Source: Corbicula japonica (Eukaryota > Mollusca > Bivalvia > Venerida > Cyrenidae). Taken from it: 64,000 nt of DNA. A program made the position numbers and the translations under genes. The notes under the pieces are model-generated. The model was given only the letters and a program-made list of their open reading frames with translations. It did no database searches and had not been told where the DNA came from. Numbering within the stretch: position 1 is the stretch's first letter; each line of letters begins with the position of its first letter. The stretch covers positions 3,472,001 to 3,536,000 of the forward strand of contig JAZAYU010000012.1 of assembly GCA_038501625.1 (NCBI GenBank). Direction: 5' to 3'. This document shows, one piece after another, positions 25,221 to 37,200 of the stretch.

Positions 25221-25659
25221 ATCATAATACTGGGACAAAAAGTTTGTTTTGTTTTTTCATTTTGAATATATTTGTCCAACATCATTATCTGGGTTCAGTA
25301 TAGTCTTGTTACTCAAAACAGAGTTCAGTTTCAACTGATGTGCTACTAGAGATAAGTGACTGATGTCTGACCCTCAGCTTATGATCATAGGCCATGTAAT
25401 ATGACACGTCTGTCTGCTGACCAAGGTCAAGTGTATTTCGTTTACTGAGAATGCCAGGACATGAACAGAGCTGCTTGGCTGATGTTCGGAACTAACATGA
25501 ACTGCAATGCAAGTGTGCGAAAATAAGTTTGGATCTATTTTGCACATTCCATGTTTTCAGTTTCAGAGATTACAGATTTTAAGTTAGCCTGAGCTAGTTT
25601 TTTTCAGCCTTTAGACTTTAATAAACACTTTAGAATTTGATGTTCCTTGGAACACATGT

Positions 25660-26320
25660 CACCTAAAATTGCATTTGAAAAGGGCATAACTCAAAAAATA
25701 GTGAACAAGAGGTATCATTTTTGTTGTCACATATGGCTGTGTTCATGCAGATGATATTTTGCAAATATTAAGTGACATAACTTGTGAAATAGGAGTTATC
25801 ATTATTGTTGTCACCTATGGATTTGTTAATGCAGATGATATATTCCAAGCATTAAGTGAATAGGACAAGTTCTTTCAAAGTGATAGCCAATATTTAGTTT
25901 CATGTTAAAGTTACATTTGATAGGGGTATAACTAAAAAAGTGAAATAGGAGTTATCATTCCAATTGTCACCTTTGGCTTTGTTCACGAAGATGATAGAGT
26001 CCAAATATTAAGTAACTAGGACAAGTACTTTTAAAGTAACAGTCAAAATTAAGTTTCATGTTATTTCATTTGTATTTGAAAGGGGCATAACTCAAAAATA
26101 GTGAAATAGGAGTTATCATTCTTGTCATGGCTTTGTTCTTGCAGATGATACATTCGAAATATTAAGCTAACAAGACAAAGACAATTTACTTTCAACGTTA
26201 CAGTCAAAATTGAATTTTGTGTTATTTTTAGCTGCATTTAAAGGGTCATAACTCAAAAATATCGTAATAGGAGTTATCATTCTTGTTGTCACCGATGGCT
26301 TAGTTCATGATGATGAAATA
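25660..26320. repeat. tandem 'gggcataact' array, copy B
   Basis: Counterpart of 10,560-11,300 with a deletion of about 80 bp in the first units. Confidence 0.8.
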
Positions 26321-26326
26321 TTCCAT

Positions 26327-26450
26327 GTCTGATCAGGATCTAAACTGTTCCCTTTTTAATTTGTTATTTCTGACCAAAATGCGGCCAGTGCAGATCCTGA
26401 TCAGACATGGATGTGCTGGCTGATCTGGATATACACTGGTCGCACATTAT
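26327..26450. mobile_element. truncated piggyBac-like MITE, copy B
   Basis: Counterpart of 11,300-11,425. Confidence 0.75.
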
Positions 26451-26483
26451 TCTGGACTTGTGATACTAAAATTCGGTACAGTT

Positions 26484-26735
26484 TTTATGCCCCCACAAAG
26501 TGGGAGCCATATAGAGTTGCACTCATCCGTCCGTATGTCCCCAAATCTTGTGGCATCAACTCCTCCTAAACTATAAGGCGGATTTTAAAGATGCACAGAT
26601 GATCAAGCAGGATGTGTAGATGATCGTAAAGAAAGGATTATTTCCTGTGACCATTTTTATCAGAGTTATGGCCCTTTGTTATTAAAAATTATGTTGCAGC
26701 AGTGGGGGCATCAGTGTTCGAGGACACATTCTAGT
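26484..26735 (+). repeat. dispersed 'atgcccccac' repeat, copy B
   Basis: Counterpart of 11,459-11,710. Confidence 0.75.
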
Positions 26736-27036
26736 TGAATACTACTTCAGCAAAATATTATTTATTAACTGTCTGTCCACCAGGAAATACCCTTCGGTGT
26801 CCGGGCCTGCCAGGGATAAGAGAACTTATAAAAGTTGTACATCATCATCTTTATTAAGAATATGTGCTAATTCTAATTTCATGTTAGATTTTAATTATAA
26901 GGGTCAATATGGAATAAACTTGGCTGGAGAACACAGTGTTGAGGATGTTTACTTGTATTAGAACTGGCAATGTTTTTGAACAACGAAACAAGAAATTGAA
27001 TAGACTTATTTCTCTTCTGGTTGCTCAGCATCATAT

Positions 27037-27286
27037 TGTGCACGCCATCGGAAAAGGTACCTTCCGTCATTTTTAGTGATGTTTTAGTTTGTACTAAATT
27101 TAGTAGGACTTACAACTATAAATAAATTTCTTATTACTAATATGTGATTTTGTTACACATTTTGACGATAAAATTGTACTTTGAACGCTAAATGCATAAT
27201 AAATAATGTCGTCTGCTCAAATTTATGACATCATTTCAAAGATTGACGTCAACTTTCTGAAGGTACCTTTTCCCGTGACTCGCCCC
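27037..27286. mobile_element. complete GGTACC-type MITE at the end of copy B
   Basis: About 250 bp. The ends are inverted repeats whose inner part reads gaaaaggtacctt. The flanks are ATAT on both sides, a 4-bp A/T target duplication. This is the intact version of the element that is cut off at 12,151 in copy A. It also marks the end of homology between the two kinase copies. Confidence 0.82.
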
Positions 27287-27462
27287 ATATAAAGGTTATA
27301 AAACTGACAATGGAGACCAGCAATCTGACTGAGTTGAAATTTTGCTCAGTCTCAAAACTGACCTATCGGAAGCTTGTAATCTTTGACTGGTCTTCATACT
27401 CAATCGTTAAAACATTTTCCTTTCCTCAAATATAAACACAATGTACAGCCATTGAAAAACCA

Positions 27463-27468
27463 TTTATT
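27463..27468 (-). promoter_or_regulatory. candidate poly(A) signal of the lipoprotein gene
   Basis: AATAAA on the minus strand, about 455 bases after the stop codon and before the GGTACC-type MITE that ends copy B of the kinase block. Confidence 0.45.
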
Positions 27469-27923
27469 CGAGAAAATCAGAAAATATTGCATTGGTAATG
27501 AAACTATCACAGAATGATTGCTGTCATTTACAACAATTGGCACAAAGGAACAATCACAGTGTCAACATATACATTATATAATATCAAATTGTTTACACAG
27601 TTATTCTAATATATGTATGTACATTATTAGAAGTAAATAGCATAACATGCAGTTATTTCAAATTCAATTTCATGATTTTTTAAAAACACGAATACATGTA
27701 TTGTAATCTCTTGGTAAGTAAACTGTGGAAAATATGCCAAATATGACAAATAAATAAATAAAATGAACAATGAAGCAATATGACTCTGAATCAAATTAAC
27801 ACGAAGCATTCATTCACATGTAAGAGTCATTTTCTTGTCCTGAATAGTGGTACACATAATTATGCACGAAACGTTACTCAGGTCTTAAAGTCTTCAAATT
27901 CAATGTCTTTTTCAGTGTTCTCT

Positions 27924-28223
27924 TCAGCGACAAGTGTTGGTGCTTACATCCCATGTTCGAGCGAACCGATCGCTGTTGTCAATGACCTTGTTGAAAGAGG
28001 TCATAAGGTCGTTGGAGGGTTCGTTGTCATACACGCCAAGGAGACCGCCTGTTTTACCATGATACCACCCACTGACCTCGATGGTCATGTGATCTATTGT
28101 AAGGTCATAATTTATGTTGAAGTGATCACCTCCGTTGATGTTAATGCTGTCATCGGCATTCCTGCTGACGGTGACGAAGCCTTCGGTAAATGGCAAGGTA
28201 GCTGGCTCTCCAGCAAGAAGAAT
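27924..28223 (-). CDS. lipoprotein terminal coding exon (VWD domain, second half)
   Basis: Encodes ILLAGEPATLPFTEGFVTVS to RFARTWDVSTNTCR with TGA at 27,924-27,926. It contains the VWD core GKTGGLLGVYDNEPSNDL. GLLG replaces the GLCG of canonical VWD domains, so one disulfide cysteine is missing. A possible donor (gtaagc) occurs just before the stop, but the frame ends in a natural W...C terminus, so I keep the stop. Confidence 0.92.
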   Translation of the reverse strand: MLLAGEPATLPFTEGFVTVSRNADDSININGGDHFNINYDLTIDHMTIEVSGWYHGKTGGLLGVYDNEPSNDLMTSFNKVIDNSDRFARTWDVSTNTCR

Positions 28224-31200
28224 CTACAACATATATACGAAACATCACAATAAATTAATGTTATGGGCTTGCATTTGAAGGGATGTAAATAGGAACATGG
28301 TTTACTCTAAAAGATATAACTTCAATCTTGAGGGTAGGGGATGAGGTAAATGTTCTGTACTATGAAGTCCAGGGTACTGTTTATATACAGCATGCTGTAT
28401 ACGTGAATAGCATTGTTATTAAATTTTATCCCCATAACATAGCACACAAACTAGGTCTGCTAATTTTCATTCCCAGTAAGAGTTAACCCTTTCTCCATCG
28501 CATGTGCGACCAGTGTAGATCCAGATCAGTTGGCACATCCGTGCCGTCTGATCAGGATATGCACTGGTTGCATTTTGGTCAGAAAGAACAAAACAAACAG
28601 TTTAGATTCTGATCAGATTGGCACGGATGTGCCGGCTGATCTGAACCTAAACTATTCACCCATGCCATAAAGGTGTATCTGTGGAGGAAAGGGTTAATTA
28701 TTTACTTTTACCAGTAACGGACCCCAACCCTGATCATCAGTGATCTTCTGTGTAAGTTATGTAGTCCCCCTCTTCATGCATCTGTACTAACCCTTTCCTC
28801 CATATATATGCATTTTTATGCATGCGCGACCAGTGTAGATCCAGATCAGCCGGCACATTCATGCCGTCTGATCAGGATCTGCGCTGGTCGCATTTTGGTC
28901 AGAAATAACCTAATGAATTTAAAATGCAATAAAGGTGTATCTATGGAGGAAAGGGCTAATCAGGCTGAATTAGAACTGGTATGTGCACATTGTTTGCTGT
29001 ATACACAAGCTTTTCCTTAACACAGGTTTAATGATAAGGAATACTTTCTCCGGTAAAAAAGATAACTATATATTCAAGCACTGTAACAAAGTCCATAGTT
29101 TCAAACATAAAACATTTTTAAAAAAGCACAAAATAAAACCTACGTCTCCATTAATGCTGACAGAGATCGATTTTCCAGACGTGAGGATGGTCAAAGTTGT
29201 GTATCCGTCGTTAGACAAGATCAGACTGAAGTTTCCATCGGTGTAATCACGGGACAACATGTAAGTGCAAGTGTTCTCTAGGTCGTAGATGTAGCCATCA
29301 AATGTGGTAATCTTGTGGCCCTTCGACACAGAAGCTATACCTATAGAATACACACAACATACAATTGTTTAAAAATCAATTTGAAACAGGAATGGAGGGA
29401 AGTGAAAAGGGGCAGTAGAGTTTTTAATAGTGTAATGTTTTTTTTACAGAAAAGGTATCACCAGTGATTTTTTTGACATTTTTGTTTTGTTTTTTGTTAT
29501 TACATTTGGAAAGAACTTACAATTTTTTTTAATTTTCTCATAGCTTATAGATAATTTTGTGGCTAATTTTGATTGATGATGATGTTTAATTTTATCACAA
29601 AATTCATAATAAGCCATGTCGTCTGCCTAACATTATTAAAACGATTTCACTGATTGTTGACAGCTGTTGGAGAGAACTTTTTCCCATGAACTGCCTTGAT
29701 AACCCTTTCCTCCATATTACGCCTTTTTATGCATGCTTGACCAGTGAAGATCCAGATCAGCCGTCACATCCATGCCGTCTGATCAGGATCTGCACTGGTC
29801 ACATTTTGGTCAGAAATAACCTAACGAATCATAAAGCGAACAGTTTAGATCCTGATCTGGATCTAAACTATTCGCCCATGCAATAAAGGTGTCTCTATGG
29901 AGGAAAGGGTTAAACTCTCATGAATAAATAAACAAAACAACAATCTTCATAACAAACTGAACATGATCCATGCCAAACAAATATGTTTCATTGGTGTCCT
30001 TGTCGAATCTTAAAATTGTTGCTACTTTTGGAAACAAACAATCAAGTTATCATCCATTGTTTATCAATATAAGTTGACTTTGTATACTCGGAATTAAATT
30101 TATTTCACCAGAATGAATTGTAAATTTATTTCACCAGAATGCATTGTAAATTTATTTCACCATAATACATTGTAAATTTATTTTACCAGAATGCATTGCA
30201 AATTTATTTCACCAGAATGCATTGTAAATTTATTTTGCCAGAATGCATTGTAAATTTATTTCACAAGAATGCATTGTAAATTTATTTCACCAGAATGCAT
30301 TGTAAATTTATTTCACCAGAATGCATTGTAAATTTATTTCGCCAGAATGCATTGTAAATTTATTTCAACAGAATGCATTGTAAATTTATTTCACCAGATT
30401 GCATTGTAATGTCATCAACTTCCCTGCAGACACATTTTTGAATCTCAAATAATTATTTTCCAAGATACTGAGAGGTATATTTAATTTTGCAACCACAAAT
30501 TTCTGCACAAAGACCATAAAACTGATAATTTTACCCAGTAATATAATACAGCATTTGTATTATTTACATAAGACATTATAATACATAGTAAATTGCTACA
30601 GAGCAAAATACAACAACAACAAATTAAATCCACTTAAGGATTGAATCGATATTTGTTGGTTTTCATTTGGGTATGGAAAACAGTTGAGTTGTTTAAAGTG
30701 CATGAAGCCCGAAGGGCTTCACGCATACTTTAAACAATTCAACTTCTTTTCATACCCAAATGAAAAACATCAAATATCGATTCGATTCTTATATTTACAC
30801 ACATGAATACTCTCATTAATGCAGAAATTATTAGAAGAATTCGTTATATAACGGCTTTTTCTTATGGCTATTAGAACAGCCACGTCCACGACAAAGTCAA
30901 TGACAGCACGCTTTTTCGCAACAACTCGTGGCAAAACGTGCTTGCTCGGTGACGTCACACGTCAAAACATCGTGCAACGTCCAATAAACTGTGAACGGTT
31001 CTTCAGGAGCCACGCCTTATAAACTATTACGTCACACTGCTTACCATTAGAAATTATGATTCGTTAGAAGAATAAGACTTCATCGTAGAGAATGAAGTTG
31101 AAGTGTAAATATATGCAATTTAAATTTATGATGATATTGTCTTAAAAAAAAGAAACAGCAATAAAATAGATCAATTCATGTTTTAATGTCAACTAAATAC

Positions 31201-34200
31201 AAAATTGTTTTATTATCTGTCCATTGTTATTGAGGTTCTGGGCAGACTGAGGCAGTAAACAGCTACTTACCAGTGAAAGGCGGCACCCATTCTCCACTGA
31301 AATCAGGCAACTTAACAGCTTCTATGCTTCTAGAAACTTGTTTCTTCATGTTTTCTATCTTCTTCACATATTTCACGAGGTCCAGTACAGGTAAACTATC
31401 AAGTGACTGCAAAGGGATAACTGAGTAAAGCTCCATCTGGATTTCTCCGTGTTCAGAGTCATACACAGTGAACGGGTTCTTCAAGTGAGCCAGAATAATC
31501 TTCTCAGCGTCTCGGACGATGGTTTCCGCTGCTTTCTCAAGTCGTTGAATCTCGTCACGTATGAAGCTTACTACTGCTCCATTGAGAGTCAGGCCGTTAT
31601 CCTGTTCAACATAGAATGACATGTTTATCTCATCCACTTTATTAACTTTACATTGATTTATTAAAAGTTCTTATTTTGGCATTAACCTGGAAGGACCAGG
31701 GCTGAAGGTTATAAAGCTGAGATTGGAAACCAGTCTCAAATCTCAAACATCTGATTGGCTGAAATGGCAACTGGTCACCATTTCAGCCAATCAGATGCTT
31801 GAGATTTGAGACTGGTTTCCAATCTCAGCTTTATAACCTTGGGCACAGAATTATTTTTACATAAATTAATGTAGAACATAACTGTACCCTTTGAGCTGTG
31901 AATTTATTTTTCATAGGGTAGTCATTTTTGCCACGAACTTAAAATCCCAACAATACAGCATTGTACATAAACATGATTTAAAAAATGAAAACAGTGAATT
32001 AATTATGTTCCACTGTATCTGGTATTTCATTTAAACCTAGGCAGTTTTATGCTCATGAATACATTAATGCATTCACATTCATTTTAAATTTTCAAAATCT
32101 CAAGTAAAAACATCCATGCCATCTGATCTTGAACTGCACTGGTCATTTCTTGGGCAGAAATATACGAATGATGCTAAAAACAAACAGTGTAGATTCAGAT
32201 CAGATGGCACATGTGTCAACTGATCTAGATACAGACTGGTCTTCCTTGTAATTAAAGTCATATCCATGGAGACAGGGGTTATAGATTCAAGGTTCAGGAG
32301 GGCTCAATACTGCTGGTACTATGGTTAACAATGGCATATACCTCAAGGCCAGAGTAGATCTAGGTTACCACAGAGTGAAGGATTAAGGACAAAATATATG
32401 TATGGTTTCTGTGAACACGGGGTTAGCATTTTAGTTGGACTTTTTTATTCTTAAGACCTATTTTGTCTGTTGTTAAACATATTGTCTTTCTTGACAAAAC
32501 CTACATATTTTATTTAAACGGGGCATTTCACAGGAAAAGGTATCTTTGAAAAACTGACATCAATCCTTAAAATGACATCACAAAGTTGAGCAGACGAATA
32601 TGTTCATTATGTGTCTCACAGTAAACAAATATTTTACAACAAAATATTTAACCAAAAAAAATTTTTTTGAGAAAATAATAGATAACTGTAAGCTCTTTCA
32701 GAATATAGTAACAAACTAGAATGTGTCTGCAGACATCGATTCCCTCACTGCTGCAACTTAATTTTTAATAACAAAGGGCCATAACTCAGGTAAAAATGGT
32801 CGCAGGAAAAAATCCTTTCTTAACGATCATCTACACATCCTGCTTGATCATCTATGCAAGACTGAAAGAAATCCCCGTTATAGTTGATGCCATAAGATTT
32901 GGAGATGTACAGACGAATGGATGGACGAGTGCAACTCTAGATGCCTCCCACTTTGTGGGGGCATAAAGTAAAGATATATAACTGAAGACACCTTTTCCCA
33001 AGACAGAACCTGGTATAATAAACTTACAGGAATAAGGTTGAGGACAGCATGTGCATAACCAGCATTAAGCAAGTTAGGTACGGGTGTACTGGTCATGTAT
33101 CCAAGTAGACCATTGGTCGGGATTTTCATCTTGTCTGAAATAAAGCACATTACATTTTATATAGAATCATAATGAATAGGTTATTCCAAGCAGAAAATAC
33201 AGACTGCCACCAAAATAAAACCAAATTACTTTAAATAAGTAATTTTATTAATTTTGGGGACATTCTGTCTTTAAAATGGAGACACCATATGGATTTCCCC
33301 TGCCAGTAAAATATAGCAAGTGTTGTAATATATTTTCCAAAACACACATTTTCATAAAACTTCCATTTATGTGGCCTTTATTGACAAATGTTACCTTAGA
33401 TCTGTCCATTAGCCTGTACAAAAAGAATAGACCAGATATTTCTTCAATTGTTGACATGAAAGTAATAAATAGTTGTCGGTGATATAAGGTGTATACCTAT
33501 AAGTATCATGCATGAGTGTGAGGTGAAGATGGAAAAATCTGTCACCGAGGGTTAACTGTTTTGCGGGAACGAGGCTCTGCCGAGTTCCCGCCAAAACAGT
33601 TCACCCGAGGTGACAGATATTTCTATCTTTACCGAATGTCTCGTGCAAGATACTTTTTCTTGCATACCTTTTTTTATTTATAACATTTTCTGTGTATGTA
33701 GACAAACTAATTTATTTTCATTATGTTCAAATATTGACATTTACGTAAACCTTTTTTTACAATGACGTCACTAACTTGAATATATTACGTCAGATACTTG
33801 AAGACGTGACGTCACTCACGTGACTCATTCTACATGGGTGGGTGTAGGATCGAAATTTCCTACACGGGTGAAAACACCGGATGACCTGATCTGGCATGCA
33901 AGAAATGGAAGATATAACTGGGCAGAGTTTGTGTAACGATTTATCAATAGTGCTGTTTGTCTGTGTAAAGAAATGTATGTGAACAATGTTCAGGGATACA
34001 CATGAAGATCTATCATGGAAGGAATTACAGTCCAACCTGTCTTTAGCAGCCACCCAAGGGAGTGACAAAAAGTGGCTGCTGAAAACAGGTGGCTGTGAAA
34101 GACAGTAAAAATTAGAACAAAATGTCATTTTAGGTCATATTCAAACTGGCTGTTTAAGACAGGTGGTTGCTGTTCACAGGTGGCTGCTAAGACAGGTTTC

Positions 34201-37200
34201 ACTGTATTTATTCCATATCAGCCATGATTTTATTTATAAATGGGGCACGCCACGGGAAAAGGTACCTTCGGTCATTTTTAGAGATATTTTAGTTTTTACT
34301 AAATTTAGAAGAACTTACAACTATTAAAACAATTTCTTATAACTAAAATGTGATGTGATTTAATTACACATTTTGACAATAAAATGGTATTTTTACTGCA
34401 AAATGCATAATAGATAATGTCGTCTGCTCAAATTTATGACGTCATTTCAAAGATTGACGTCAACTGTTCGAAGGTACCTTTTCCCGTGACGCGCCCCAAA
34501 TTATCAAGTGCTAGAACTAAACCATGTACTTAGTTACTAATAGTACAGTGTGAAATTCATAATGATGTCACAAATGAAAAGTTACATCACAAATGAATAA
34601 CAGACACTTAAATTGCTTGTAACTAAAAATATCTCATACTTTTCTGAATGTATATGTTTACCATTTGTATTTTGCTTTTTGTTGTGTTTTTCTTCTTGCT
34701 TTAATATGTGCTATTTTTTTTCATTTTTTTATCTTAGCGATTTCAATTTATATCGCCAACTTGTATATTGTGTATGGCTATGAACATTCTTATGTTTAAT
34801 GCCAATAAATATTTGACTTGACTTTTTGTTAAAATTGTTGTTTAAAAGTAGCCATGCTGAAAAATGCAGACAAACTTGTGAATTATGACTCATCTTGTTC
34901 AAAATTGACTGACATTACTCTAACAGCAGAAATACAAAACATCTATAATTTATATGTAGCACTTAATTCACTGAAATCATGTCACTCTTTCATGTGTTAT
35001 TCAGTTTGAGCCTGATCATTTATTGTTCTTGTATTAAAGTTATTTCGCAAGGGTTTAATTTTCACGTATTTCTCGGTACGTAAACAATGTTTAGCCTAAA
35101 TTATTCAACAAGAAAAGAAATAAACAAGTTGTACAATACCTGAGAGGAAGTTGACATTCTGGGAGACCATCTGCCTCAGTGACGGAAGAAGCTCCGCTTG
35201 ATTATCTCTAATCTAAAACACAAGAAGAGCACCAGGTTTAGCAATTCTTGCACACCGGATAAGTAATTTACCAGGAAAGGAAAATCTTATCTTTTCACCA
35301 GGGAGGGAAAAGATACCGTTCGAATTCTACATGAGTGATGTCATGTCATCAAGAATCTGACATAATGTATTAGTTAGTGATGTCATTTAGCAAATAAGGT
35401 TTGTGTTGCATCAATATTTTAGCGTAAGGAAACAGAATTTTTCCCTAGGTTAAAAATACAGTTTGCATGCTACATGATCAACTTCACGTCTTCAAGTATC
35501 TGACATAATATATTCAAGTTAGTGACATCATATAGAAAATAATATCAATATTTCAGCGTAAGTTAACAAAATTTAAACAGTATACATTTACTCAAATGTT
35601 ATGAACAATAAAAGGAAAAAGTATCTTGCATAAGGCATTCCCTTAAGATAGAAAAATCTGTCAAATTGGGTGAACTGTTTTGGCAGTACCTTGTTGTTCT
35701 CACAAAAATAATTCACCCTCAGTCACAGATTTTTCCATCTTCACCTTGCAATCATGCAAGATACTTACTGTTGTATCATTTAATTTCGCTGGGACTAAAT
35801 TTCGCGCAAATGGCATACGTGACATTTTCGCGAGGACTTAAATTCGCGCACTTGAATTATTTTAATGAGACTAGATATTCAATTATTTAAATTCGACAGG
35901 GTATGATTTCGCGCACTTACCCTAGCGCGAAATACGCGAAAATTAAACCATCGCGGAATATAATGATACCACAGTATATTACACCATTCTGCATGCGTGA
36001 CAAGCGTAGATCCAGATCAGCCTCTTCATTAACTCAGTTGGATTTGGATCTACATGTTTATTCAGAAAAGGTCGAACAAATCTAAAAGATTTTGTAATGA
36101 TCCAGATTAGACATCTACACTTATTACATGAACTATAAATAGACGCAACGCGATTGGTCACACCCCCAAAATAACCGAGTCAATAAATCTAGATATTGAC
36201 CCGCTTTCGCTGATATTAACCTGTCTATAAATAGGTCAATATCACAGCATATTTCCCAGCTAATAAGTAAATAATTGTATATTATCTCCATCCAATTTGA
36301 GTAGATCCAGATAAACTGCTGTTAGAATGTGCTTAATCTAAAAGCTAACAGTTAAGGCCCTAATCAGACTGCATGGATGTGCTGGCTGATCTGGATCTAC
36401 ACAAATTTCCCATAGGATATAAACCATATCTCATGAAATAAATAGTTAACATTGTTTCTTATAAAATTGTGTAACTTATCGTTTGTTTGCCAGCAGATTT
36501 ATTGCTTACATCATGTACATAATACACCAGTATGCAAGAAAAAGGACTATAGTCCCAGTACCTTCATGGCGGTGATCATGTTGTCCAGTCGGCCATTCAG
36601 GATCAGGTCCGAATAATCTCTGAAGTAAAACAATAACTCTCAACACAAATTACAACGAAACACCAAGATATCTGTTGGTAATTAACCTGCAGAGAGGTTG
36701 TATCCCTTAACCCTTTCCTCCATACGCATTTTTACACATGTGCGACCAGTGTAGATCCAGATCAGCCGGCACATTCGTGCCTTCTGATCAGGATCTGCAC
36801 TGGTCACATTTTGGTCAGAAATAACCTAGCAAATCATGCATAAAATGAACAGTGCAGATCCTGATCAGATGGGACGGATGTGCCGGCTGATCTAGATCTA
36901 AACTGTTCCCCCATGCAATTAAGGTAATCTATAGAGGAAAGGGTTAACAGTGTAGACTTGAATCAGCCTGTGCATCAGTGCTTTCTATTAACCCATTCCT
37001 GTATAGATACACCTTTAATGCTAGGGAGAACAGTTTAGATCCAGATCAGCCGGCACATCCGTGCCGTCTGATCAGGATCTAAACTGTGCACTTTTTTATT
37101 CATTAGGTTATTTCTGACCAAAATGCGACCAGTGCAGATCCTGATCAGACGGCACAGATGTGTCGGCTGATCTGGATCTACACTGGTCGCACATGCGTAA

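Larger units (their letters stand above)
28224..29143. other. last lipoprotein intron
   Basis: Intron of about 0.9 kb. It contains two piggyBac-like MITEs (28,487-28,693 and 28,791-28,955) and nothing else recognised. Confidence 0.8.
31856..33027. other. lipoprotein intron, repeat-derived
   Basis: Contains a degenerate piggyBac-like MITE (about 32,108-32,280), part of a GGTACC-type MITE (about 32,518-32,720) and a minus-strand 'atgcccccac' repeat (32,735-32,966). No exon is required by phase. Confidence 0.7.
35213..36561. other. lipoprotein intron with several diverged MITEs
   Basis: Contains a family D hairpin (35,622-35,765), a TA-flanked MITE (35,768-35,974) and two piggyBac-like MITE fragments (about 35,985-36,130 and 36,300-36,412). 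Nothing else recognised. Confidence 0.7.

Noticed and set aside
27937..27960. Splice donor (gtaagc) just before the lipoprotein stop, implying a further 3' exon
   Set aside because: The frame already ends after the terminal W...C of a VWD domain, and no suitable downstream exon was seen before the poly(A) signal.
27780..28253. 157-codon plus-strand frame
   Set aside because: It is antisense to the last lipoprotein exon, whose minus-strand frame has clear VWD motifs and splice agreement.
29140..29143. Alternative donor four bases after the chosen one for the first VWD exon
   Set aside because: It would put the last exon out of frame, and gtttta is a weaker donor than gtaggt.
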